From Microvirga subterranea (GTDB taxonomy: Bacteria > Pseudomonadota > Alphaproteobacteria > Rhizobiales > Beijerinckiaceae), in assembly GCF_003350535.1 (NCBI RefSeq), contig NZ_QQBB01000004.1, positions 169,384-233,383 of the forward strand: 64,000 bases of DNA, given 5' to 3'. The position numbers and the translations under genes are program-made. Below the pieces are notes generated by a model, which was given only the letters and a program-made list of their open reading frames with translations, did no database searches and was not told where the DNA came from. Of this stretch, positions 35,624 through 45,307 are shown in pieces; position 1 is the stretch's first letter; each line of letters starts with the position of its first letter.

Positions 35624-37315
35624 ATGACCGGATCAGATAATCGATTTGGTGACCCCAGAGTAGAAGTGGTGCGTGGAGCAGAGGCCAGCGCATTACTCCG
35701 CGACCCGGATTTCCAACGGGCGTGGTCGGCTCTTTCCGCAACGTGCATCTGGGGTACTCCATGTCAAACCTGGGCCTTCGCCGACGCTTGGCTATCTGCG
35801 TATGCGACCCGGTACGAGCCCTTGTTGCTCATTCAGAAGGATCAGGCAGGCCTCGTAGGCCTTCTTCCGTTAGCGATCGAAAAGCCATCAGGATTGATCG
35901 TCCATGTTGGTGCACACCAAGCCGAGTATCAGGTGTGGCTCGCAACCGAAGAGAATGCGAACAGCTTCATTGAATCTGCTCTTGATGCACTGGCTGCAGC
36001 CTATCCTGGAAGACGTTTGGAGCTGCAATACCTGCCACCCGGTTCGCCCGTGGGCTGGTGCGAGCCAAGCAGGCGCTGGGGGAAAAGAGCGCTACTACAG
36101 GAAAAGAAGCTTCCTCTCTTGGCTCTCGGTCCAGGCAGCGCCGTCGAGGAATCGCTCAGGAAGAAAAGCAACAAGAGCCGAATCAATCGCTTGAGGAAGT
36201 TAGGCCCTCTGGAGTTGATCCGCATCCAAACGAGAGAGCAGCTCTCCGCCGTGATCGATACGATTGCCGACTATTGCGACTTCCGCCAGGGCGCCATCAA
36301 TTCGACTCTTCCGTTTCGAGACGATCCATTCAAGAAGGAGTTCTGCCTTCGGCTGATAGAGCGGCCAGAGACCACTCATGCATCGGTCCTGATGTTGGGG
36401 AACAAGATCGTCGCAGCAAACATAGGCTTGCTCAACCGTGCATCCGTTTCGCTTGGCATTGTCGTGCACTCACCTTTTCTAGCTGAGCACTCACCCGGAA
36501 AGATCCTTATCCTGTTGCTAGCACAGGAACTGGGAAAGCAAGGCTTCTCGGATCTTGACCTGACTCCCGGTGGCGACCTGTATAAGGATCGGTCTGCTGA
36601 CCATTACGACACTGTATATATAGTTCGTCTATTTTTCAGCCGGAGTAATTATGTCCTTGAAGCTATTAAAGCGTATTTGCGTTCTGCGGCAATCCAGAAG
36701 CTCAAACGGACGAACCCAGCAATAGCCGCTCACCTCAAGGCCGTCTCTCGGAATGGCTTTCGATCCCTTTTTGCGCGAACGATAAGCACGCCGCTTCGCG
36801 CCGGAGTCAAACAACGCAAGCCAATTTCCTACAAACTCTCCGCTGAACAGGCGCGGCAGTATTCCTCATGCTCCGCCTTCAGAAAAAATTGCATATCAGA
36901 TCTTCTCTGCTACGAGCCCATTACAAGGCGAGACCGAAGCAAGGCGGAGTTCCTCCTTGATGCAGCACGCAACCTGGAAGCAGGTGCACAGGCATATACT
37001 CTTGTTGAGGATGGTGTGCTTCTTCATTGCGGCTGGACCAGCCGACCAGAGACCACTGGAAGCAATGCCGATGAAGCGACGCCTGCTGGATCGTCGACCT
37101 GCGTAATCTGGGATGACTTCACGCATCCAAAAGGCCGCTCGAAAGGCCTAATCAAGATGTGTCTCGAGCAGCGTTTACATGATGCTGCAATGCTTCATGA
37201 GATAGAAGAGATCGTCGTAAAATGCGACGCTGGCGGCGATCTTATCAATGGGTTGAACGAACGAAAATGTGACGAGTGGAGCACCGCAGATTGCGACCCA
37301 CTTCCGACGCCCTGA
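35624..37315 (+). CDS. CelD/BcsL-like protein 2 fused to a second GNAT-like domain
   Basis: A 563-residue protein, much longer than its three neighbours of the same family. Residues about 20-340 form the BcsL-like part, with a basic KSNKSRINRLRKLG helix, HSPGKILILLLAQEL and DLTPGGDLYKDR. Residues about 400-560 look like another GNAT: LVEDGVLLHCGW, then WDDFTHPKGRSKGLIKMCLEQRL, where RSKGL fits the acyl-CoA loop. It lacks the GWKG motif of the others. It runs alone on the plus strand, divergent from the priming transferase. Substrate unknown. Confidence 0.8.
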   Translation: MTGSDNRFGDPRVEVVRGAEASALLRDPDFQRAWSALSATCIWGTPCQTWAFADAWLSAYATRYEPLLLIQKDQAGLVGLLPLAIEKPSGLIVHVGAHQAEYQVWLATEENANSFIESALDALAAAYPGRRLELQYLPPGSPVGWCEPSRRWGKRALLQEKKLPLLALGPGSAVEESLRKKSNKSRINRLRKLGPLELIRIQTREQLSAVIDTIADYCDFRQGAINSTLPFRDDPFKKEFCLRLIERPETTHASVLMLGNKIVAANIGLLNRASVSLGIVVHSPFLAEHSPGKILILLLAQELGKQGFSDLDLTPGGDLYKDRSADHYDTVYIVRLFFSRSNYVLEAIKAYLRSAAIQKLKRTNPAIAAHLKAVSRNGFRSLFARTISTPLRAGVKQRKPISYKLSAEQARQYSSCSAFRKNCISDLLCYEPITRRDRSKAEFLLDAARNLEAGAQAYTLVEDGVLLHCGWTSRPETTGSNADEATPAGSSTCVIWDDFTHPKGRSKGLIKMCLEQRLHDAAMLHEIEEIVVKCDAGGDLINGLNERKCDEWSTADCDPLPTP

Positions 37316-37378
37316 CATCACAGTGTCAGGTCTCAAATCGAGATGCTTCGCATCAACATGCTGATCTTGGGCTATGAC

Positions 37379-38557
37379 TCAGGGGCCTGTGACCCTTAAC
37401 TTTCTTTCCAGGCCAAGCCAATGACGATAGTTCAAGACCCCATGTTCTCTCATTTGAATACGGGTCCGCCTCAGGAACGCGGCAGCTCGCATCGTCACAA
37501 TCAACATGGACCCGACAGTGCTGGGACGCCCAACCACAAACGTCTCGATCTGCTCACGATCTGGCATCAAGCGGTTGCATAAATCATTGTCTGGCGCTGT
37601 GCAGGAGTCGAACCATACTCCGCCATGAATCCTCGAATCTTCGATAGCGTCCTGAAGGAGAAGTGCCCCAGGAGAAAAGCGCGACAATGATTCATCGTAG
37701 CATGTCCTGAAACCGAACAGGATCCCATCCGCGACGAAGTTGCATTGCATAGCTACTGTCCTGGAGCATGTTAGCGCGAGCATTCTCAACCGGCCCGCGG
37801 CTGCCAGATCACTGCAAATTTGGCGGAAGAACTCGCTGTCACTCGCGTTGGAAGCAATGGCTGTCCTTTCACGTCCCTTCCAGCCCGAGGACTCAAGAGC
37901 AAGAAACTCGTCGACGGCTTCCGGATCGCCAGTTCGATCAACAAGCGTGACAGATGTGCCGAACTCACGTTCCAGCGCTCGTCGCCGCCTCGCAAGCTCG
38001 GCTTTTCGACGTGTTGATATATGTCGGCCCGCATCCAGCGAAGGCTGCACTGCGGCTCTCTCGAAGCGCTCCCAGAGTACGATAGGGCTGCCGCATTCCG
38101 ACAACGCACGCGCCAAGTGGCTCGAAACAGATCCGTGCCCGCCGACCCACTCGAACAGCAAAAGCCCAGAATGAACGGCCCCTACATTTTGAAGCAATTC
38201 TATCAACGCATCAGGGCGCTCGGCGGCAACAAGCGGAGTGCCGAGGAACGTATATTGGCTGAGCCATGTGGATAGGACAGGCACGGGCATCTTGCGCCAC
38301 CCCCACCTTACGACCACCGGCATGCAGAAGAGCCACCTCCGCGCGTCGCTGAGAACGAGAAGATGAACGTCGTCCTGACGTCTTGCCGCCTCGAGAGGTA
38401 AGACGAACTCCGGCTCGAAAAATGGATTAGGATCGAGAGCTTGTCGCGCCAAAACCTTCCAGGCATCGACGTCATCCGGCTGAAGGTCGGCGACACGCAA
38501 GAGGCTGACCTCTGCGCTTCTTAGGGACTGCGTTTCTTGGTGCGGTCGCATTTTCAT
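37379..38557 (-). CDS. CelD/BcsL-like acetyltransferase-fold protein 3
   Basis: A 392-residue member of the same family. The basic helix is STRRKAELARRRRALER, the motif ESSGWKGRERTA follows (about 222-233), and YDESLSRFSPGALLL lies near 290. ATG 38557, with GGAAGG close upstream, is preferred to ATG 38620. It follows the export protein gene by 73 bases on the same strand, so it is probably in that unit. Its stop converges on the 563-residue gene, with a short hairpin at 37311-37330 over that stop. The reaction is unknown. Confidence 0.83.
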   Translation of the reverse strand: MKMRPHQETQSLRSAEVSLLRVADLQPDDVDAWKVLARQALDPNPFFEPEFVLPLEAARRQDDVHLLVLSDARRWLFCMPVVVRWGWRKMPVPVLSTWLSQYTFLGTPLVAAERPDALIELLQNVGAVHSGLLLFEWVGGHGSVSSHLARALSECGSPIVLWERFERAAVQPSLDAGRHISTRRKAELARRRRALEREFGTSVTLVDRTGDPEAVDEFLALESSGWKGRERTAIASNASDSEFFRQICSDLAAAGRLRMLALTCSRTVAMQCNFVADGILFGFRTCYDESLSRFSPGALLLQDAIEDSRIHGGVWFDSCTAPDNDLCNRLMPDREQIETFVVGRPSTVGSMLIVTMRAAAFLRRTRIQMREHGVLNYRHWLGLERKLRVTGP

Positions 38558-38630
38558 CTCGCCTTCCAAGCGGGAGGAAAAGGTGCTCGCCTCAGATGTC
38601 GTCAATTGGGACGTACTCATGAAGCAGATT

Positions 38631-39914
38631 TCAAGGCAAAGTACGCATCATCGGGCTTTGCCGCAGGGCAACTTCTATGACGTCTCCAGGGGTGAGTTCG
38701 ACGTCCTCATCGACATCGCGCCCCTGCCACGCTCCGCCGTCCTTTCTGAAGATCTGGAGACGTGGCTTAGCATTTGTGTCGGACGCTAAGCGCGATCTCA
38801 ATGAGCCCACATAAACCAGTTTGTCCTCTGCTGCTCGAATTCTCGACCGGATATCGGAGAGCTTTACCTGGGCCTCTTGCAGGTCGCCCATCAGCTTTAA
38901 CCGGCGCTGATCTTCGACTTTTTGCAATTGGCGTCGTTGCTCCTCTTCACCTTTCTTCGCCAGCGTCAACTGAGCTTCGGTTTGAAGTAGCCTTTCCGAC
39001 GCAAAGGCCAGCGCTCTCTGCTCTTCGGCAATCCGAGCAACTGATGCAAGTCCACGCTCGAATGACGATCGAAGCCTAGAAACTTCGCCTGCCTGCTGCT
39101 GGTAATTTTGCGTCAGTTGCTCCTGCAGTCGACCAAGCGTATCGATCTGCGACCGTGTCTGCTCTAGCCCCCGGCCAAGGGAACTCATCTCCTTGTCATG
39201 ATCACTCAATGCAAGCTTAAGCTGGTCACTTTGAGACTTCTGAAGATCCGCGACGAGTTCGACAGCGGCCTTATCTTCGCTGGCCGTGAATTCAGGTTGC
39301 CCATTGAGCTCCGCCTCCAAACGAGCGACGAGGACCTGCTGGCGCAGAAACTCTGCTCGCAAGAGGTTCGTTTCAGACCGCAGATCAACCTCCTCCAAAT
39401 TCGGGTCTCGTGTCCTGAACCGAAGCACGTCGATCCCACCTGCCAGCGCAATAGCTTGCCTAACGGTCATTTTAGGCCGGTATGGCAACTCGCCTGGCTT
39501 TGATACGTCACCATTGACATAGATCGGCCGGTATTCGGCGATGGTGACCGAAACTTCCTCCGGGTAGATATAGACAACACGCTCTGTCCCGTCGGGTGAC
39601 CTGTTCCTGACAGATTTGTTGGTGAGCTCGTTTTTGAGCTTTCCTTGAATGTCCGTCAGAGAAAGGCCGGCCACGCTCAAACTGCCCAGCAAAGGATAGG
39701 CGACTTGGCCCTCCAAGTTGACTTGCACACGCTGCCTGAGTTCCGGCAGGCTCACGATGGATATCTCCAGTGTGTCACCGGGAGCTATCAAATACTCCGC
39801 GAAGGCGTTTGCCGGGTGAAGAAGGAGAGCAACTGCAGCGGCGGCTGAACACCTTCGGATCGCAGAGAGTACTCTCTTCCAGCAACAGGGAACCTGGAAA
39901 CTCAGCTTTGTCAT
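38631..39914 (-). CDS. Polysaccharide export protein of ExoF/Wza type
   Basis: An outer-envelope export component of 427 residues. A signal peptide ends near AFA-EY (residue 39). The Poly_export domain starts YLIAPGDTLEISIV and has the SLBB-like VNGDVSKPGELPYRPKMTVRQAIALAGG written across about 130-160. A long coiled coil follows (about 175-360), as in ExoF, and then a second SLBB-like end DVELTPGDVIEVAL. It would link the ExoP-like co-polymerase to the outer membrane. Confidence 0.9.
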   Translation of the reverse strand: MTKLSFQVPCCWKRVLSAIRRCSAAAAVALLLHPANAFAEYLIAPGDTLEISIVSLPELRQRVQVNLEGQVAYPLLGSLSVAGLSLTDIQGKLKNELTNKSVRNRSPDGTERVVYIYPEEVSVTIAEYRPIYVNGDVSKPGELPYRPKMTVRQAIALAGGIDVLRFRTRDPNLEEVDLRSETNLLRAEFLRQQVLVARLEAELNGQPEFTASEDKAAVELVADLQKSQSDQLKLALSDHDKEMSSLGRGLEQTRSQIDTLGRLQEQLTQNYQQQAGEVSRLRSSFERGLASVARIAEEQRALAFASERLLQTEAQLTLAKKGEEEQRRQLQKVEDQRRLKLMGDLQEAQVKLSDIRSRIRAAEDKLVYVGSLRSRLASDTNAKPRLQIFRKDGGAWQGRDVDEDVELTPGDVIEVALRQSPMMRTLP

Positions 39915-40087
39915 CGGCCTTGCACCTTCGATCTTCTTTGACAGCAGTTGCGAACTAAATGATGTGACAGTTCTCTGCTCCTAGCGGGTCTTCTCGCTGA
40001 TGACGGAGAGATTCGAGCCTCGGCAACGTGTCGTAAGGCAGCTGGAGTTCCGGGACACGTTACGCCTGCCAAACAATCTGTTGGCGC

Positions 40088-41353
40088 TCATGAGGTCAGC
40101 GCCTTCACTTTTTGCCGCACCCACCTCGTGCAGCCATTCATCAGTTGTTCTGCCCTTGCCGCGTAGGGAGACATTGCAATGGCCAGCGCTGCAACACTGC
40201 CACTTCTTGCGATGATGAATCGACGAACCTTAAGCCCTTCTGACCGGCTCCTTGAGAAGATCGGCGAATGAGGAGAGGAGCACGTATCCAACCAATCTAT
40301 TTCGTGGCCCAGCATCATCTGATCGGAATGCATCCGACGGATCGCCTCAAACTCCAGCAAGAGTCCGGGAGAGCGTTTGGCGTAGATATCTTTCTCATCA
40401 TAGGTCAGCTTGAAGAGAAAACTTCCCGGTTTCGAGAACAGCACGCACCGCGCAGCGATGAGTTTCCGGTCAACACGCATCGTAAGAAGCGAGAGGCGCT
40501 GTCTACTGTGAGCATCCAGCAAGAGTTGCTTAACCCATTCCCGATGCCCATAAGCCGAGATCGAGACTCCTTGCTTTCCCTTCCAACCCTGGTCCTCAAG
40601 ATCGATAAACTCATCGATGAGCTGTTCGATATCCAAGCACTCATCGACATCCGCGTATTCGACAGTTCCAAGATCGCGCAACCGCCGCTCATACCGCCTT
40701 AAGGTCTGCTGACTTCGCTTTGACAGAACAGCATTGATATAGCTGTCGGCGTTGACGTGCCGCCGGTAGAGGTGAGATTCAATCGTACTCTCGATATGCT
40801 CGAGACGCTTTTTACCGGACAAACTAGATGTAAGAGATCGCACGATAGAAGTGCCGTCGGTAAGGCCGCGCAGGTTGATAAGGTCGGCATGCGTCTTCTC
40901 TTGCGCAAACCAATCAAGCAGAACCTCGATACAGTAATCGTGTCCCTTGCGGATGAGCGGGTCGCAACGGGCGTTGAGGTAGTTGAATGGATCCGCCCAA
41001 AGGCGCAGGCACGATAGAGGAACGAGATGGTGAAGCACAACGCGTTCGAACGGAAAGAATCCGATCAGACGCGTCCTGTCATCAGAGGGGCTATCGAAAA
41101 TCAGAACGAACACAAACTTCCTGTTTACCCCTGATGCCTTCAGGATAGGGCATAGGATCCACGGTTCATACGAAACGTTCTGAACCGCGAGGTCCTTCGA
41201 CAGATCCTCCAACTCTGCGGTGTACTCGGCTAATTGTTCAATATCACTGATCGCCTGCAAGGACGTCCTGCGACTAGGTGGGCTAAATGATCGTTCCGAC
41301 CCACGTGCCGCGTAGTGCTGGGAAACAGGGGCGATCGTACGAAGCAATTCCAC
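40088..41353 (-). CDS. CelD/BcsL-like acetyltransferase-fold protein 4
   Basis: A 421-residue family member. It has the basic helix RSQQTLRRYERRLRDLG (about 213-229), DQGWKGKQGVS (about 254-264), TYDEKDIYAKRSPGLLLEF (about 317-335), the same order and spacing as proteins 1 and 3. The start is GTG 41353 with AAGGAG eight bases upstream. It lies 173 bases before the export protein gene on the same strand. A membrane anchor is not obvious; the C-terminal part includes a short hydrophobic stretch. Confidence 0.82.
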   Translation of the reverse strand: MELLRTIAPVSQHYAARGSERSFSPPSRRTSLQAISDIEQLAEYTAELEDLSKDLAVQNVSYEPWILCPILKASGVNRKFVFVLIFDSPSDDRTRLIGFFPFERVVLHHLVPLSCLRLWADPFNYLNARCDPLIRKGHDYCIEVLLDWFAQEKTHADLINLRGLTDGTSIVRSLTSSLSGKKRLEHIESTIESHLYRRHVNADSYINAVLSKRSQQTLRRYERRLRDLGTVEYADVDECLDIEQLIDEFIDLEDQGWKGKQGVSISAYGHREWVKQLLLDAHSRQRLSLLTMRVDRKLIAARCVLFSKPGSFLFKLTYDEKDIYAKRSPGLLLEFEAIRRMHSDQMMLGHEIDWLDTCSSPHSPIFSRSRSEGLKVRRFIIARSGSVAALAIAMSPYAARAEQLMNGCTRWVRQKVKALTS

Positions 41354-41572
41354 AATCGCCTCTCCTTAAGCATTAGAAGCCGAAGACGCCGCCAAACCAT
41401 GGTATCGACAACGAGCGGGTCACAGCTCAAATCATGGCAGTATTTTATCCGACCTAGGGTCCGATTTCCATTAACATGGCCCTACCCCGAAGTAGTAACT
41501 CATGTTAGATCCCACCTTTAGAACTGTATTTCGCGGGCTTGATTTCAACTTTTCTGGACCCAGCGCCTTTGC

Positions 41573-42661
41573 TTAAACTAGATTTGCACCATGCTTTTCT
41601 GACGCCTCACTGATATGTGCGATTTGTCGTCGTACACTTGTCGGCGACCGGCCGGTCCATCTCTGAAAGGCATGTGCAAAAGAGCTCACTTCCGTGTATC
41701 CCAGAAGCCATGCGATCTGTGAGATCGACAGATCATGATCCTGCAGATATTGATTTGCCAGGCTTGATCTCAGCTCATCTAGGATCGCACTGAAGGTCGC
41801 CCCCTCCTCGGCCAAACGGCGCGATAATGTACGAGAACTCATTCCGAGATCGCTTGCGATATTTCCGATGATAGCAGTCCCATTCGGCAGGCGTGATGTA
41901 ATGGCGTTTTCAACCCGCCTCCGTAACGAGGTTCTGCGAGACAAGCTGCGGGCAGCAGAATCTTCGAAGTATTCAAGCAGAAACCGATGGAGGAAGGGAT
42001 CGGCCGTGACGTTGACAGCCTCAGCCTCGGCTGGATTGAAAGCGATCGAGTCCTTTACGGTTCCGAACGTCAAAGCTGATCCATAAAATCGCTGCATCTC
42101 GGCGATGTCACCCTCGCGTCGGTGAACGAAGTTGACGGACAAGGGTGTAAGCTCCCGTCCGGACAGCACTCTGCCAATACGCAGCATGTATGTAATCCAA
42201 AACTCAACCTGATGTAGATCCTTTTGACGCTCAATGCCGGAGAACGCAAAATCGAGCGTCAAGGATTTCGGCTCACGGGAAATCTTGAGGCTGCCATTGA
42301 CGACTTGGCTGTAACGCGCGGCGCAATCGAAAGCATCGCGGAACCTCTCAGAGGAGGCCATCAGATAGTAGAAGGGGCAGAACTCGCGCAAATCGCTTTC
42401 ACGTGCGAGATGGAACCCAAGCCAGTCGTCCTGCAAAGCTACTGCAACAGCCGACAAGAACTCGATTTCCGCCTCTACGGCAATGCGAATTTCAGGATCC
42501 TTGATCAAGTCTGGCGTCAAGCCGACGTCCCGGAGCAACGGTACAATGTCGACTCCTGCTTGAGCAGCCCGCTCTGCAGCAAGCTTTGAAATCACTCCTG
42601 TCACAGCTTGCAGCGCTGCTGCTTCGTGAGATGATCGCTGGACGAGGTTACCCCGCGACAT
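41573..42661 (-). CDS. AraC-family transcriptional regulator
   Basis: A 362-residue regulator with an N-terminal ligand-binding domain of the PF12625 type (about 20-210) and a C-terminal AraC/XylS DNA-binding domain (about 250-350): SDLGMSSRTLSRRLAEEG, then ISQIAWLLGYTEVSSFAHAFQRWTG written around the second helix-turn-helix. Related proteins include OruR/ArgR-like and PHB or alkane regulators. Its target is not known; it is divergent from a glycosyltransferase gene across 166 bases and may control the locus. Confidence 0.9.
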   Translation of the reverse strand: MSRGNLVQRSSHEAAALQAVTGVISKLAAERAAQAGVDIVPLLRDVGLTPDLIKDPEIRIAVEAEIEFLSAVAVALQDDWLGFHLARESDLREFCPFYYLMASSERFRDAFDCAARYSQVVNGSLKISREPKSLTLDFAFSGIERQKDLHQVEFWITYMLRIGRVLSGRELTPLSVNFVHRREGDIAEMQRFYGSALTFGTVKDSIAFNPAEAEAVNVTADPFLHRFLLEYFEDSAARSLSRRTSLRRRVENAITSRLPNGTAIIGNIASDLGMSSRTLSRRLAEEGATFSAILDELRSSLANQYLQDHDLSISQIAWLLGYTEVSSFAHAFQRWTGRSPTSVRRQIAHISEASEKHGANLV

Positions 42662-42827
42662 GGCTCGACCCTATGGCAGCCCTACGCTTGCATTATGATT
42701 TGTCAGGTTGTCCGGATGCGCAACGTCTAATGAGATCAACGTACGATATATGGTCGTCGTATATCATCAGCTTATCCACGTAGGAGAGTATGCTTCGGGA
42801 GTACCGCTTACTCGTTAAGGCTCCAGC

Positions 42828-44003
42828 ATGGTGCAGGACACGTCATTGCGGCATTCTGGTCGGGATCATGAACCGTGTAGGCACCTTGACCGTCACATGA
42901 ATCGCAGCGTTTCAACCCCTGACATTTCTGAAGAAATGCGTGACATCCCTGAAGCCGGAGGCGGCTCAGTGTCGCTTGGCAGCCGTGTAGAAGAGGAGAT
43001 TTCTGCATGCAGCAGCCGTGTCGCTCCTCATATGATCCGGGTTTTATCTGTTATCCCTGGTGAGCGGCATGATCGTAGCAGCATGGTCTTTGCACGGCGT
43101 CAAATGGCGGCGTTGGAGCAGCGAGGTGTGACTGTCGAGAATTTCTTTCTGACTTCAAGAACCTCTCTTAAGGCGCTTCTGGCCGAAGCTGGACGCTTTC
43201 GCAAAGTGATTCGGCACTTCGATCCGCATCTCGTTCACGCTCATTATGGAACCGTCACCGCTTTCTTCTGCGCTTTGGCGACAACTCGTCCATTAATCAT
43301 CAGCTATCGAGGGAGCGACCTGAACCCGACGAGCGATATTGGAAGAGTAAGAAGTCTAAGCGGCCGATTCCTCTCGCAAGTTGCCGCTCTTCGTGCACGC
43401 CAGATCATTTGTGTAAGTAGAGAGCTGAAAGACAGGTTGTGGCTAGGCTCACGCTCCGCATCCATCATATTCGACGGTGTTGACCTGTCCCTTTTCCGTC
43501 CAATGGCGAGAGAGGAGGCCCGTCGACGGCTCGGCTGGAGCCAGGACACTAAGCTCGTGTTCTTCAATCTCGGAGGCCGCCCGGCCGGCAAGCGCTTGCA
43601 CCTGGCCGAAGGCGCGATTGCCTACGCGCGGCAAACTATCCCAGATCTGGATCTCGTGCCGGTTAGCAAGGTCGATCCAGAGAAGATCCCACTCTATATG
43701 AACGCGTGTGACTGTCTCTTGCTGACAAGCGACTGGGAAGGATCGCCGACGGTAGTCAAGGAGGCACTCGCCTGCAATCTGCCAGTGGTGTCCGTCGATG
43801 TTGGCGACGTCAAGGATCTTCTAGGGAACGTTCAACCATCTTGGGTTGGCCCTGCCGATGTGGAGTCAATCGGCAATGCGCTAATCGAGATCCTCCAAGC
43901 AGAATCTCGCTCCAATGGCCATATGCGCGCCGATGAAATGTCTGAACGACGTACGACGAGCCGTGTCCTTGCGCTTTATCAAGAGGTCGTCGGCAAAAAA
44001 TAG
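42828..44003 (+). CDS. GT4-family glycosyltransferase
   Basis: A 391-residue GT-B glycosyltransferase. After an unusually long N-terminal tail (about 65 residues) the domain begins MIRVLSVIPGERHDRSSMVF. HAHYG and SYRGSDLNP are in the acceptor half, and the donor half ends in DWEGSPTVVKEALACNLPVV, with the E-x7-E motif. It is the only plus-strand gene between the AraC gene and the minus-strand block. ATG 42828 has AAGG seven bases upstream; ATG 42897 is possible. Donor and linkage are unknown. Confidence 0.87.
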   Translation: MVQDTSLRHSGRDHEPCRHLDRHMNRSVSTPDISEEMRDIPEAGGGSVSLGSRVEEEISACSSRVAPHMIRVLSVIPGERHDRSSMVFARRQMAALEQRGVTVENFFLTSRTSLKALLAEAGRFRKVIRHFDPHLVHAHYGTVTAFFCALATTRPLIISYRGSDLNPTSDIGRVRSLSGRFLSQVAALRARQIICVSRELKDRLWLGSRSASIIFDGVDLSLFRPMAREEARRRLGWSQDTKLVFFNLGGRPAGKRLHLAEGAIAYARQTIPDLDLVPVSKVDPEKIPLYMNACDCLLLTSDWEGSPTVVKEALACNLPVVSVDVGDVKDLLGNVQPSWVGPADVESIGNALIEILQAESRSNGHMRADEMSERRTTSRVLALYQEVVGKK

Positions 44004-44026
44004 CCTCCTGAAGCATCGGGGAGGCT
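43991..44026 (-). terminator. Intrinsic terminator of minus-strand WbuB-like gene
   Basis: AGCCTCC (44002-44008) pairs with GGAGGCT (44020-44026) around an 11-base loop. On the minus strand it is followed by TATTTTTTGCC. It lies 25 bases past the stop of the minus-strand gene at 44051 and overlaps the last codons of the converging plus-strand gene. Confidence 0.7.
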
Positions 44027-44050
44027 GCCACTCAGCCAGATTGGATCGAT

Positions 44051-45307
44051 CTATTCTCCGGCAGGTGCGATGCGGGTTGAAGAGTGCTTCTCGGATTTGA
44101 CAGCCGCCTGCCTCAGAACGGTCTCAAGACGTCGCGCGAGAACATCCCTTGAAAACTGCTCCTCCGCAACTCTCCTAGCGTTGACGGAGAACACCTTCAG
44201 TTCTTGAGGATGATCGCGTAGCCAAATTGCCTTGTCGGCAAAATCAACCGGGTCATCTGGTGTAACCAGGACACCTGTTTTCTCCTCCTCGGCAATACTA
44301 CCGAGCCACCCCGGCATATTTGTCAGTATCGGCTTTCCCGCGGCCAGAGAATCGAAGAGCTTATTAGGAGAGCAGGTTCTCAGCACAGGAACATTCTTGA
44401 AGATCGTCATGCAGACATCGACGGCAGAAACCAACTCGGCCATGAGGTGCTTTGGTGTGGGACCTGAAAAAATTATGTTGTCCAGCCCCTCACCTCTCGC
44501 ACGAGCCTCCAGGATCGGACGCTCCATCCCGTCTCCGTGGAGCATGAACACGATGTCACTGACGTTCCGCCGTTTCAACTCCGCCGCCGCGTCAAGAACA
44601 AAGCCGAGGCCGTTGGCCAGCCCCATGGTACCGAAATACGCGATGCAAAATCGGCCATCCAATCCGTTTTGCAATCTCATGGAGGCACCATCGATCCGGG
44701 GATGAAACAGGTCTAAATCCGCCGCATTCGGAATGACCGTCACCTTTCCTCCGTCAATGCCGGCTGCCAAGATCCCGTCCCGCATGCCTGGAGAGAGAGC
44801 AACAATGTGCCGAGCGTTTCGATAGGTCAGCCTTTCCAATCGCCGCGCAAGCCACTTGGCTAGCGGATTAGTCAGGACGCCGAGTTGAATTGCACCCTCG
44901 GGCCAGAGATCCCGGACTTCAAAGACCAGAGGAACTCCTCTCGACCAAGAGGCATACAAGCCAGGGATGGCAATCGTGAGAGGACCGCTTGTGGCAAAGA
45001 CGACATCCCCGTCCAATGATGCTGCCTTCCGGGATGCTCCTATAGCGAACCGAAGAAACGCACCGATGCGCTCCCGAAAAGCCATTTTGTTGGAATACGG
45101 AACCGGGAGCCAGTGAACGCGGATTCCGTCCTCATTCGTCTCGAACCATTCAAGAGGCTCATCCCTTGTTGCATGAGTGTATGAGGTGACCATATCGACT
45201 TCATGCCCCATCGCCACAAGTCGACGAGCAAACTCGTATGATCGGTTTCCAGCAACCCCGATCATCGTCCGGGTGAAGAAATACTGATGGAGATATACAA
45301 TCCGCAT
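44051..45307 (-). CDS. WbuB-like GT4 glycosyltransferase
   Basis: A 418-residue glycosyltransferase with the WbuB/WcaI-like start VYLHQYFFTRTMIGVAGNRS and the conserved VFEVRDLWPEGAIQLG. The donor half has NAADLDLFHP, YFGTMGLANGLGFVLDA and SPNKLFDSLAAGKPIL, with the E/K-x-F-D-L-AAG element of the subfamily. Relatives transfer N-acetylated amino sugars such as L-FucNAc. ATG 45307 is likely; GTG 45316 is possible. An intrinsic terminator follows. Confidence 0.9.
   Translation of the reverse strand: MRIVYLHQYFFTRTMIGVAGNRSYEFARRLVAMGHEVDMVTSYTHATRDEPLEWFETNEDGIRVHWLPVPYSNKMAFRERIGAFLRFAIGASRKAASLDGDVVFATSGPLTIAIPGLYASWSRGVPLVFEVRDLWPEGAIQLGVLTNPLAKWLARRLERLTYRNARHIVALSPGMRDGILAAGIDGGKVTVIPNAADLDLFHPRIDGASMRLQNGLDGRFCIAYFGTMGLANGLGFVLDAAAELKRRNVSDIVFMLHGDGMERPILEARARGEGLDNIIFSGPTPKHLMAELVSAVDVCMTIFKNVPVLRTCSPNKLFDSLAAGKPILTNMPGWLGSIAEEEKTGVLVTPDDPVDFADKAIWLRDHPQELKVFSVNARRVAEEQFSRDVLARRLETVLRQAAVKSEKHSSTRIAPAGE

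Noticed and set aside
37311-37330. CCTGACA/TGTCAGG hairpin over the stop of the 563-residue gene
   Set aside because: Stem of 7 bp without a T-run on either strand; not enough to call a terminator.
42745-42765. GATATA/TATATC inverted repeat near the AraC gene
   Set aside because: Arms are only 6 bp of low-complexity AT sequence, too likely by chance to call an operator.
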